A stretch of DNA of 5,884 nt from Paracoccaceae bacterium (lineage in GTDB: Bacteria; Pseudomonadota; Alphaproteobacteria; Rhodobacterales; Rhodobacteraceae): NCBI GenBank assembly GCA_007121115.1, contig SKMI01000153.1, forward strand, positions 1 to 5,884. Reading direction: 5' to 3'. Positions 1-5,871 of the stretch are shown piece by piece (within the stretch, counting starts at the first letter, position 1; every line of letters begins with the position of its first letter). A program made the position numbers and the translations under genes. Below the pieces are notes generated by a model. That model saw nothing but the letters and a program-made list of their open reading frames with translations, was not told the DNA's origin and ran no database searches.

Positions 1-45
1 GGCCAGGCGGTCATGCGGTTTCAGGGAGAGTTGATCCAGGCTCAT
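1..45 (-). CDS. 5' end of probable polyprenyl (octaprenyl/decaprenyl) diphosphate synthase, partial
   Basis: Reading the minus strand from an ATG at 45-43 gives 15 open codons, MSLDQLSLKPHDRLA, running off the left edge. A purine-rich GAGGCGG lies just upstream of the ATG. The KPHDRLA segment resembles, from memory, the start of alphaproteobacterial long-chain polyprenyl diphosphate synthases, which make the side chain of ubiquinone. In Rhodobacteraceae such a gene is often divergent from a DUF2007 gene, as here. No catalytic motif (the DDxxD regions) falls inside the window, so the assignment rests only on the N-terminus and the neighbourhood. That a minus-strand gene starts here is more secure than its name. 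Confidence 0.45.
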   Translation of the reverse strand, partial: MSLDQLSLKPHDRLA

Positions 46-99
46 GCCGCCTCGCTGGTGTTCTCGACAATGCGGGGGGCTTCGGTCTAGGGTCCACGC

Positions 100-315
100 A
101 TGAGAGAGCTACTGCGCACCACCGATCCGACCGTCATCCCCTTTGCCCGCGTCCTCCTTGAGAGTGAGGATATAGAAGCCTTCGAGCTGGACGTCCATAT
201 GAGTGCGATGGAGGGCAGCATCGGAATCCTTCCGCGGCGGCTGATGGTGCGCGAGCGCGATCACTTCCGCGCCAGCGCCCTGATGCGCGAGGCGGGCATT
301 CCGGTCGAGAGTTGA
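100..315 (+). CDS. DUF2007 family small protein (putative signal-transducing protein)
   Basis: This 71-residue protein matches the DUF2007 family in length and in sequence character: an N-terminal LLRTTDPTVIPFARVLLES segment, a central MEGSIGILPRRLMV segment and a C-terminal helix (DHFRASALMREAG). The family is annotated only as putative signal transducing, and no substrate or partner is established. The predicted fold is a small alpha/beta domain. I see no signal peptide or membrane segment. The ATG at 100 is preceded by AGGG at 89-92 with 7-nt spacing, which supports this start. The stop codon (313-315) overlaps the ATG of the downstream methyltransferase by one base, so the two are probably co-transcribed and translationally coupled. 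The gene is divergent from the polyprenyl synthase candidate, with 54 bp between them and no clear -35/-10 pair. The family call is fairly secure; the function is unknown. Confidence 0.85.
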   Translation: MRELLRTTDPTVIPFARVLLESEDIEAFELDVHMSAMEGSIGILPRRLMVRERDHFRASALMREAGIPVES

Positions 316-1091
316 TGACCGGGTCCGCGGCGGGTTTCGACGAGGCCGCGCTGACCCATGATGCCTTCCTGAACGGGCGGGTGATGATCCGCCAGCCGCG
401 CACGGGCTATCGCGCCGCCACCGACCCGGTGTTTCTGGCCGCTGCCGTGCCGGCCGCGCCGGGGCAGAATGTGCTGGAGCTGGGCTGCGGGGCGGGCACG
501 GCGCTGCTGTGTCTGGCCGCAAGGGTGCCGGGGCTGCGGCTGACCGGGGTGGAGGTGCAGCCCGCCTATGCGGCGCTGGCGCGCCGGAACGCGGTCGAGA
601 ACGGGGCGGCGGTGGACGTGGTCGCGGCCGATCTGGCAGCGCTTCCGACAGAGTTGCGGGCGCGGAGTTTCGACCATGTGATCGCCAACCCGCCCTATTT
701 CGCGCCCGAAGCGCCGGGCGCGCAGGATGCGGGCCGCGACCGGGCCCAGCGCGAGGCAACACCGCTGGAGCTTTGGGTCGATGTGGCGCTGCGGCGGTGC
801 CGTGACGGGGGGGTGGTCAGCCTGATCCACCTCACCGAGCGTTTGCCGGAGTTGCTGTCGGGGTTTGCGGGCCGGGCGGCGGTGACGGTGTTGCCACTGT
901 CTTCGCGGGCACAGCGCCCGGCGCAGCGGGTGATCCTGCGGGCGCGCAAGGGGCGGCGCGATCCGTTCGTGCTGCTGCCGCCACTGGTGGTGCACGAAGG
1001 CGACGGGCATCCGGGCGACGGGGAGCATTTCACCCTGGCCGTGCGCGCGATGATGCGGGAAGGGGCGGCACTGCCGTTCGGGGAGAGGTAG
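315..1091 (+). CDS. trmN6: TrmN6-like class I SAM-dependent N6-adenine methyltransferase (COG4123-type)
   Basis: This 258-residue cytosolic protein has a Rossmann-type SAM-binding domain. Motif I is VLELGCGAG at residues 53-61, an acidic residue for the SAM ribose lies at E80 (TGVEVQ), and motif IV is NPPY at 125-128, typical of enzymes that methylate an exocyclic adenine amine. The N-terminal segment DAFLNGRVMIRQPRTGYRAATDPVFLAAA is characteristic of the TrmN6/YfiC group, in which E. coli YfiC modifies A37 of tRNA1(Val). The tRNA target here is inferred from the family, not shown by the sequence. A TTG one codon earlier (312) is open, but the ATG at 315 is preferred. GAGAG at 307-311 is an unusually close ribosome site, so translation probably depends on coupling to the DUF2007 gene through the TGATG overlap. 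The gene converges on serB. Confidence 0.8.
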   Translation: MTGSAAGFDEAALTHDAFLNGRVMIRQPRTGYRAATDPVFLAAAVPAAPGQNVLELGCGAGTALLCLAARVPGLRLTGVEVQPAYAALARRNAVENGAAVDVVAADLAALPTELRARSFDHVIANPPYFAPEAPGAQDAGRDRAQREATPLELWVDVALRRCRDGGVVSLIHLTERLPELLSGFAGRAAVTVLPLSSRAQRPAQRVILRARKGRRDPFVLLPPLVVHEGDGHPGDGEHFTLAVRAMMREGAALPFGER

Positions 1092-1117
1092 ACCTTTGAC
1101 CGTGGGAGAGCGCCCCC

Positions 1118-1160
1118 TCAGCGCCCCGCCCGCCCACCCATGGCGCTGCGGGGGCGCTGA
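1118..1160. terminator. GC-rich inverted repeat between convergent genes, possible bidirectional terminator
   Basis: The bases TCAGCGCCCC at 1118-1127 are exactly complementary to GGGGCGCTGA at 1151-1160, with a 23-nt loop. A second register is possible: AGCGCCCCC at 1109-1117 with GGGGGCGCT at 1150-1158. The element lies between the stops of the methyltransferase (1091) and serB (1189, opposite strand), where a bidirectional terminator would be expected. Neither side has a U-tract, so it is not a classical intrinsic terminator. It could instead stabilise 3' ends or act together with Rho. Confidence 0.4.
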
Positions 1161-1188
1161 CCAGCGCAAGCGTCGGACGGGGCCAGTG

Positions 1189-2067
1189 TCAGGGCTTGGC
1201 GAATTCGTCCTGCGTGTAGCCCTGCAGATACAGGAGCGCGGTCAGATCGCCATGATTCACGCGCAAATCGCAGCGTGCCGCAACCGAGGGTTTGGCGTGA
1301 TAGGCCACACCTGCGCCCGCGCGTTCCAGCATGGCGAGGTCATTGGCGCCATCGCCCACCGCCAACACCTGCGCAGGTGTAATCCCGCGCGCGTCGGCGA
1401 TGCGCTCCAACGCTTCCAGCTTGGCCGCGCGACCAAGGATCGGTTCGGCCACGGCGCCGGTCAGCTTGCCGTCCGCGACCTCCAGCGTGTTGGCGTGGTG
1501 GGCGTCAAACCCCAGCGCCCCCGCCACATGCGCGGTGAACGCCGTGAAGCCCCCCGAAACCAGCACAGCGTGCGCTCCGTGGGCGCGCATCGTGGCCAGC
1601 AAAGCCTGCGCGCCGGGGGTGAACCGGATGCGTTCGGCGATCACCTGGGCGATCACGCCCTCGTCCATACCGCGCAGGAGGACGACGCGTTCGCGCAAGG
1701 CGTCCTCGAACTCCAGTTCGCCGTTCATGGCGCGGTCGGTGATTTCGGCCACATGGGCGCCGATCCCGGCCATGGCGGCCAGTTCGTCGATGCATTCCTG
1801 CCCGATCATGGTGCTGTCCATGTCGGCGATCAGCATCGCCTTGCGGCGCGCTTCGGCGGGCTGCACCATCAGGTCTATGCCGCGCGCCTGCAGCGATTCC
1901 CACACCTCCCACCGATTGCCGGGCACGCGCTCGAGCGGGAATTCCGCCGCCACGTCCGGGGCGAGCCAGACCGCCGCGTCCCCGCCCCACGCGTTGCGCA
2001 GCGCCTCCACCGTGGCGCCGTCCAGCGCCGGGGCCGCGGGGTTGGTGATCAGTGTGGCGATGAACAT
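1189..2067 (-). CDS. serB: phosphoserine phosphatase SerB
   Basis: This 292-residue HAD-superfamily enzyme hydrolyses O-phospho-L-serine to L-serine, the last step of the phosphorylated serine pathway. Motif I is DMDST at 82-86, with D82 as the expected phosphorylated nucleophile and D84 as the acid/base. ECIDE at 91-95 belongs to the substrate-binding region of SerB proteins. Motif II is SGG at 171-173, motif III is K216, and motif IV is GDGAND at 238-243, whose aspartates bind Mg2+. About 75 N-terminal residues precede the HAD domain, as in other long SerB proteins with an ACT-like N-terminal region. The frame stays open upstream to 2376, but the ATG at 2067-2065 is chosen: it has GAGGGGG a few bases upstream, begins the family-like MFIATLITNP, and a longer form would run into serC. 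The gene is divergent from serC-serA and shares its upstream region with them. Confidence 0.96.
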   Translation of the reverse strand: MFIATLITNPAAPALDGATVEALRNAWGGDAAVWLAPDVAAEFPLERVPGNRWEVWESLQARGIDLMVQPAEARRKAMLIADMDSTMIGQECIDELAAMAGIGAHVAEITDRAMNGELEFEDALRERVVLLRGMDEGVIAQVIAERIRFTPGAQALLATMRAHGAHAVLVSGGFTAFTAHVAGALGFDAHHANTLEVADGKLTGAVAEPILGRAAKLEALERIADARGITPAQVLAVGDGANDLAMLERAGAGVAYHAKPSVAARCDLRVNHGDLTALLYLQGYTQDEFAKP

Positions 2068-2206
2068 GGAGCCCCCTCGCGTCGTTTTTTCCATGCGCCC
2101 GGTCGCTCTAGGACAATTTAGCCCCTTGTGCCAGCCCCGGTTTCGCGTGTATCCGCGCCAGTGGGACACCCCTCCCCAACGAGGGGCGCATATCTGGAAG
2201 GATACC
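2068..2206. promoter_or_regulatory. divergent serB / serC-serA intergenic region
   Basis: These 139 bp must hold the promoters of both serB (minus) and serC (plus). The half near serC contains the structured leader described separately. The half near serB contains the serB ribosome site (GAGGGGG) and an A-rich run on the minus strand (a T-run at 2085-2090 on the plus strand). An AT-rich patch at 2108-2121 (CTAGGACAATTTAG) in otherwise GC-rich DNA is the best location for a shared promoter or operator. I could not fit a convincing -35/-10 pair in either direction, so no promoter is called. Confidence 0.6.
2144..2206 (+). ncRNA. candidate serC leader RNA (serC motif-like) covering the ribosome binding site
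   Basis: The 63 bases before the serC ATG can form a closed, nested structure. GTATCC (2149-2154) pairs with GGATAC (2200-2205); CCAG (2158-2161) pairs with CTGG (2194-2197); and CCCCTC (2169-2174) pairs with GAGGGG (2181-2186) around a 6-nt loop. The outer pairing captures AAGGA at 2198-2202, the serC Shine-Dalgarno sequence. An alternative small hairpin, CGCG 2144-2147 with 2154-2157, would put TATC in its loop and release the ribosome site. A serC RNA motif is described upstream of serC-serA operons in Alphaproteobacteria, with its last stem overlapping the ribosome site. Position and architecture agree with that, but I have not aligned this sequence to the family model. The ligand or trigger is unknown. 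Confidence 0.68.
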
Positions 2207-3364
2207 ATGACTGGACCTGCACAACCGGCGACGCGGCCGGCCAATCCGCGTTTTTCATCAGGCCCCTGCGCCAAGATCCCCGACTTCTCGCTCGACATGC
2301 TGGCCGACGCGCCCCTGGGCCGCTCGCACCGCGCCACCGTGGGCAAGGCGAAGCTGAAGGCCGCCATCGACGGCACGCGCGAGATACTGGGCGTCCCCGA
2401 CGGCTATCGCATCGGCATCGTGCCGGCCTCGGACACCGGGGCGGTGGAGATGGCCATGTGGTCCCTGCTGGGCGCGCGGCCGGTGGAGATGCTGGCCTGG
2501 GAAAGCTTCGGCGCGGGCTGGGTCACCGATGTGGTCAAGCAGTTGAAGCTCGACGCCACGGTGCGCAACGCCGACTATGGGCGGATCGTGGACCTGGCCG
2601 AGGTCGATTTCGACAAGGATGTGGTGTTCACCTGGAACGGCACCACCTCGGGCGTGCGGGTGCCGAACGGCGATGCGATCCCCGCCGACCGCGACGGGCT
2701 GACCCTCTGCGACGCCACCTCGGCGGCCTTTGCCATGGAACTGCCATGGGACAAGCTGGATGTGGTCACCTTCAGCTGGCAGAAGGTCATGGGCGGCGAG
2801 GCGGCGCACGGGATGCTGATCCTGTCCCCGCGCGCGGTGGAACGGCTGGAAAGCTGGACGCCGGACTGGCCGCTGCCGAAGATCTTTCGCCTGACCAAGG
2901 GCGGTAAGCTGATCGACGGCATCTTTCGGGGCGAGACGATCAACACGCCGTCCATGCTGGCGGTGGAGGATTATCTGGTCGCGCTGGACTGGGCACGCGG
3001 TCTCGGCGGCCTGCCCGCGCTGATTGCCCGCTGCAACGCCAATGCCGATGTGATCGCGCGGTTCTGCGCGCGCCATGACTGGATCGCCAATCTGGCCGAT
3101 GACCCGGCCACGGCGTCGACCACCAGCGTCTGCCTGAAGTTCACGGACCCCGGTATCACCGACGGAGCGGCCTTTGCCAAGGCGGTTGCGAAGCGGCTGG
3201 AGGCCGAGGGCGTGGCCTTCGACATCGGCGCCTATCGCGATGCCCCGCCGGGGCTGCGCATCTGGTGCGGGGCCACGGTGCAGACCGCGGATATCGAGGC
3301 GCTGATGCCCTGGATCGACTGGGCCTATCACGCCGAGCGCGCCGCGCTGGATGCGGTCGCCTGA
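2207..3364 (+). CDS. serC: phosphoserine aminotransferase SerC (alphaproteobacterial/Methanosarcina-type)
   Basis: This 385-residue PLP enzyme converts 3-phosphohydroxypyruvate and glutamate to O-phosphoserine and 2-oxoglutarate, the second step of serine synthesis. It is a cytosolic fold-type I class V aminotransferase. The N-terminal NPRFSSGPCAK (13-23) is diagnostic of the SerC branch shared by Alphaproteobacteria and methanogens (remembered as TIGR01365), distinct from the roughly 360-residue E. coli type. The PLP-linking lysine is expected at K193 in FSWQKVMGGE. A DATSAAF segment before it matches the usual aspartate that contacts the PLP pyridine nitrogen. The ATG at 2207 is chosen because AAGGA (2198-2202) precedes it and the conserved N-terminus begins shortly after; the frame is open to 1331, but that part is antisense to serB. 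serA follows 60 bp downstream, so the two form an operon, probably controlled by the leader RNA. Confidence 0.96.
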   Translation: MTGPAQPATRPANPRFSSGPCAKIPDFSLDMLADAPLGRSHRATVGKAKLKAAIDGTREILGVPDGYRIGIVPASDTGAVEMAMWSLLGARPVEMLAWESFGAGWVTDVVKQLKLDATVRNADYGRIVDLAEVDFDKDVVFTWNGTTSGVRVPNGDAIPADRDGLTLCDATSAAFAMELPWDKLDVVTFSWQKVMGGEAAHGMLILSPRAVERLESWTPDWPLPKIFRLTKGGKLIDGIFRGETINTPSMLAVEDYLVALDWARGLGGLPALIARCNANADVIARFCARHDWIANLADDPATASTTSVCLKFTDPGITDGAAFAKAVAKRLEAEGVAFDIGAYRDAPPGLRIWCGATVQTADIEALMPWIDWAYHAERAALDAVA

Positions 3365-3373
3365 GAGTTTTCC

Positions 3374-3394
3374 GGGGGCGGTCCGCCCCCTTTT
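3374..3394 (+). terminator. hairpin plus T-tract between serC and serA (partial terminator/attenuator candidate)
   Basis: GGGGGCG at 3374-3380 pairs with CGCCCCC at 3384-3390 (7 bp, loop GTC, or 6 bp with a 5-nt loop), followed directly by TTTT at 3391-3394. This is the shape of a short intrinsic terminator. It starts 10 bp after the serC stop and ends 30 bp before the serA start. Inside an apparent operon it more likely attenuates readthrough or protects the serC 3' end than stops all transcription. The T-tract is short, so termination may be weak. Confidence 0.6.
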
Positions 3395-3424
3395 CCCCAT
3401 CGTTTCTGAGAAGGAGCCAGTGAC

Positions 3425-5020
3425 ATGGCACCCAAGGTTCTTGTGTCCGACAAGCTGTCGGAAACCGCCGTGCAGATTTTCCGCGACCGCGGCATCGACG
3501 TGACCTTCGACCCCTCGCTGGGCAAGGACAAGGAAAAGCTCGCGCAGGTGATCGGCGAGTATGACGGCCTTGCCATCCGCTCGGCCACCAAGGTCACCGC
3601 GAAGCTGCTGGAGGCCGCGCCAAGGCTGAAGGTCGTGGGCCGCGCGGGTATCGGCGTCGATAACGTGGACATTCCGGCGGCGTCGAAAAAGGGCGTGATC
3701 GTCATGAACACACCCTTCGGCAACTCCGTCACCACGGCCGAACACGCCATCGCCATGATGATGGCCGTCGCCCGCCAGATCCCCGAGGCCAACGCATCGA
3801 CCCACGCGGGCAAGTGGGAGAAATCGCGCTTCATGGGCACCGAGGTGACCGCCAAGACGCTGGGCGTGATCGGCGCGGGCAATATCGGCGGGATCGTCTG
3901 CGAACGCGCGCTGGGGCTGCGGATGAAGGTGATCGCCTATGACCCGTTCCTGAGCGAGGAGCGGGCGCGCAAGCTGGGGGTGACCAAGGTGGAGCTGGAC
4001 GAGCTGCTGGGGCGGGCCGATTTCATCTCGCTCCACGTGCCGCTGACCGACAAGACCCGCAACATCCTGTCGGCCGAGGCGATTGCACGGACCAAACCCG
4101 GCGTACGGATCATCAACTGCGCCCGCGGCGGGCTGATCGACGAATCGGCGCTGGCCGCGGCGCTCAAGTCCGGCCATGTCGCGGGTGCCGCGCTCGATGT
4201 GTTCGAGGTGGAGCCTGCCACCGACAGCCCGCTGTTCGGTCTGCCCAATGTGGTGGTCACCCCGCATCTGGGCGCGTCCACCACCGAGGCGCAGGAGAAC
4301 GTGGCCCTGCAGGTGGCCGAGCAGATGTCCGATTACCTGCTCTCGGGCGCGGTGCAGAACGCGCTCAACATGCCATCCGTGACCGCCGAGGAAGCGGTCG
4401 TCATGGCCCCTTGGCTGAAACTCGCCGGGCATCTGGGCGCCTTTGCCGGGCAACTGACCGACGAGCCGATCCGCGCCATCAACATCCTCTATGACGGGGC
4501 GGTGACCGAAATGAACCTGGACGCGCTCAACTGCGCGGTGATCGCGGGAATCATGAAGGCGTCCAATCCGGATGTGAACATGGTCTCGGCCCCCGTTGTG
4601 GCGCGCGAGCGGGGGGTGCAGATCGCAACCACCACGCAGTCGAAATCGGGGGTGTTCGATGCCTATATCAAGCTGACCATCGTGACCGAGCACCGCGGAC
4701 GGTCGGTGGCCGGTACGGTGTTTTCGGACGGAAAGCCGCGCTTCATCCAGATCAAGGGCATCACCATCGACGCCGAGGTGGGCGCGCACATGCTTTACAC
4801 CACCAACGAAGACGTGCCGGGCATCATCGGCACGCTGGGCCAGACCATGGGCGAGGGCGGCGTGAACATCGCCAACTTCACCCTGGGGCGGTCCTCGCGC
4901 GGGGCGGATGCGATTGCGCTTCTGTATCTCGATGCGCCGCCGCCCGAGCCGGTGCTGGACAAGCTTCGCGCTACCGGCATGTTCGGCCAGGTCCGTCCGC
5001 TCCAGTTCGACGTGGCCTGA
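3425..5020 (+). CDS. serA: D-3-phosphoglycerate dehydrogenase SerA, long form with ASB and ACT domains
   Basis: This 531-residue enzyme oxidises 3-phosphoglycerate to 3-phosphohydroxypyruvate with NAD+, the committed step of serine synthesis. The substrate-binding lobe (about 1-100 and 285-315) surrounds a Rossmann NAD-binding domain with GAGNIGG at 150-156 and D173 as the likely NAD-ribose ligand. The catalytic set is R234 (CARGG), E263 (VEP) and H281 (TPHLGAST), with spacing like that of the long M. tuberculosis-type enzyme of about 528 residues. A middle allosteric substrate-binding (ASB) domain covers roughly 320-450. A C-terminal ACT domain begins near H455 (HMLYTTNEDVPGIIGTLG), so serine feedback inhibition is plausible. 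The ATG at 3425 has AAGGAG at 3411-3416 with 8-nt spacing. The gene follows serC after a hairpin. All key residues are intact. Confidence 0.97.
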   Translation: MAPKVLVSDKLSETAVQIFRDRGIDVTFDPSLGKDKEKLAQVIGEYDGLAIRSATKVTAKLLEAAPRLKVVGRAGIGVDNVDIPAASKKGVIVMNTPFGNSVTTAEHAIAMMMAVARQIPEANASTHAGKWEKSRFMGTEVTAKTLGVIGAGNIGGIVCERALGLRMKVIAYDPFLSEERARKLGVTKVELDELLGRADFISLHVPLTDKTRNILSAEAIARTKPGVRIINCARGGLIDESALAAALKSGHVAGAALDVFEVEPATDSPLFGLPNVVVTPHLGASTTEAQENVALQVAEQMSDYLLSGAVQNALNMPSVTAEEAVVMAPWLKLAGHLGAFAGQLTDEPIRAINILYDGAVTEMNLDALNCAVIAGIMKASNPDVNMVSAPVVARERGVQIATTTQSKSGVFDAYIKLTIVTEHRGRSVAGTVFSDGKPRFIQIKGITIDAEVGAHMLYTTNEDVPGIIGTLGQTMGEGGVNIANFTLGRSSRGADAIALLYLDAPPPEPVLDKLRATGMFGQVRPLQFDVA

Positions 5021-5027
5021 TACTTTT

Positions 5028-5056
5028 CCCTGCGCGCAGCCATGGCGCGCGCAGGG
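5028..5056 (+). terminator. perfect 10-bp inverted repeat downstream of serA
   Basis: CCCTGCGCGC at 5028-5037 is exactly complementary to GCGCGCAGGG at 5047-5056, with a 9-nt loop. It begins 8 bp after the serA stop and ends 32 bp before the phosphatase start. A stem of this strength could end or pause transcription of serCA. However, the T-run (5024-5027) precedes the stem instead of following it, so on the plus strand it is not a standard intrinsic terminator. 3'-end protection is an alternative role. Confidence 0.45.
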
Positions 5057-5088
5057 GCAACGCCCATCCCCAAGCCCCGGAGCAGTCC

Positions 5089-5847
5089 ATGCGCACCTAC
5101 GCCATCGGCGACATTCACGGCCAGTTCGACCTGCTGCGCGCGGCGCATGCGCGCATCGCGGCGGACCGCAAGCGCACCGGTGACAATGATGCGCCGGTCA
5201 TCCATGTGGGGGACCTGGTGGACCGCGGCCCCGATTGCGCGGGGGTGGTCCGCTACTTGCGCGAAGGCATCGCGCGCGGCAAGCCCTGGGTGGTGCTCAA
5301 GGGCAACCACGACCGCATGTTCAGCGCCTTTCTGGACGATCCCGCCGAAACCGATCCCGGCCTGCGCCGGACGCTCAGCTACCTGCATCCGGCCATCGGC
5401 GGGGCTGCGACGCTGGAAAGCTACGGCGTGCGCCACCCCGCCGACCGCCCCGTGGCCAAGGTCCATGCCGATGCGCTGGACAAGGTCCCGGCCGAGGATC
5501 GCGCCTTCCTCGCCGCGCTGCCGCTCTGGCACCGGCGCGACGGAATGCTGTTCGTCCACGCGGGCATCCGTCCCGGCGTGGCGCTGGGGGATCAGGTCGA
5601 GGATGACCTGGTCTGGATTCGCGGCCCGTTCCTGGACTACCCCTACGATCACGGTTTCACAGTGGTCCACGGCCACACGGCCGTGCACGCGCCCGAACAC
5701 CACGGCAACCGGGTCAACATCGATACCCGCGCCGCCTATGGCGGGCCCCTGACCGCCATCGTGATCGAGGATGGCGCCGTCTCCGTGCTCACCGACGACG
5801 GGCGCCAGGCCCTGCACCCCGGCGACGGGACCGCGCAGGACGTGTGA
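5089..5847 (+). CDS. PPP-family metallophosphatase (serine/threonine protein phosphatase-like)
   Basis: This 252-residue cytosolic protein carries the full calcineurin-like/PPP signature in order: GDIHG (7-11), GDLVDRG (41-47), GNHD (72-75), HAG (157-159) and HGHT (194-197). D8, H10, D42, N74-region residues (N73, H74), H157 and H196 are the expected ligands of a two-metal centre, probably Mn/Fe. The family includes bacterial protein phosphatases such as PrpA/PphA and diadenosine tetraphosphatases (ApaH-like). DRG and GNHD favour the PPP protein-phosphatase group, but the true substrate cannot be read from the sequence. NIDTRAAYGG (210-219) differs from the common NIDTGA by an Arg at 214. The ATG at 5089 has GGAG at 5079-5082 with 6-nt spacing. 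The gene starts 68 bp after serA on the same strand, so it may be read through from serCA, although a strong inverted repeat lies between them. A role in serine metabolism is not shown. Confidence 0.88.
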   Translation: MRTYAIGDIHGQFDLLRAAHARIAADRKRTGDNDAPVIHVGDLVDRGPDCAGVVRYLREGIARGKPWVVLKGNHDRMFSAFLDDPAETDPGLRRTLSYLHPAIGGAATLESYGVRHPADRPVAKVHADALDKVPAEDRAFLAALPLWHRRDGMLFVHAGIRPGVALGDQVEDDLVWIRGPFLDYPYDHGFTVVHGHTAVHAPEHHGNRVNIDTRAAYGGPLTAIVIEDGAVSVLTDDGRQALHPGDGTAQDV

Positions 5848-5857
5848 CGGCACTCCC

Positions 5858-5871
5858 ATGACTTGGGTCAA
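5858..5871. promoter_or_regulatory. weak FNR/CRP-superfamily-like palindrome at window edge
   Basis: ATGAC-TTGG-GTCAA is a 5-N4-5 near-palindrome with four of five arm pairs complementary, in the layout of FNR/DNR/CRP-type operators (TTGAC/T-N4-G/ATCAA). It lies 11 bp after the phosphatase stop, in the final 37 bp, which contain no gene. It would only make sense as control of a gene beyond the right edge. A match this short can arise by chance. Confidence 0.2.

Noticed and set aside
46..99. Divergent promoter between the polyprenyl synthase start and DUF2007
   Set aside because: The 54 bp contain ribosome-site-like sequence for both genes, but I could not find a -35/-10 pair with acceptable spacing in either direction.
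261..1169. A 302-codon minus-strand frame opposite the methyltransferase
   Set aside because: The SAM-binding and NPPY motifs are on the plus strand. The antisense product is Arg/His/Gln-rich shadow sequence.
1331..2206. In-frame upstream extension of serC, about 292 codons
   Set aside because: It lies antisense to serB and is Ser/Ala/Arg-rich low-complexity sequence. The real SerC N-terminus and ribosome site fit the ATG at 2207.
2068..2376. In-frame N-terminal extension of SerB by 103 codons
   Set aside because: It would run through the serC leader and the start of serC. The ATG at 2067 has a strong ribosome site and a family-like start.
2258..4789. An 843-codon open frame on the minus strand, antisense to serC and serA
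   Set aside because: It is a shadow of two well-identified genes in GC-rich DNA, where stop codons are rare in the opposite frame. Its translation is rich in His, Arg, Gly and Gln, matches no family I know, and crosses the serC-serA gap.
4795..5871. A 358-codon minus-strand frame opposite the phosphatase
   Set aside because: The plus strand carries all five PPP phosphatase motifs. The minus frame has no recognisable domain and spans the gap between two real genes.
5843..5871. TTGACC on the minus strand at 5871-5866 as a -35 element
   Set aside because: No -10-like hexamer occurs at 16-18 bp spacing, and it would drive transcription antisense to the phosphatase.
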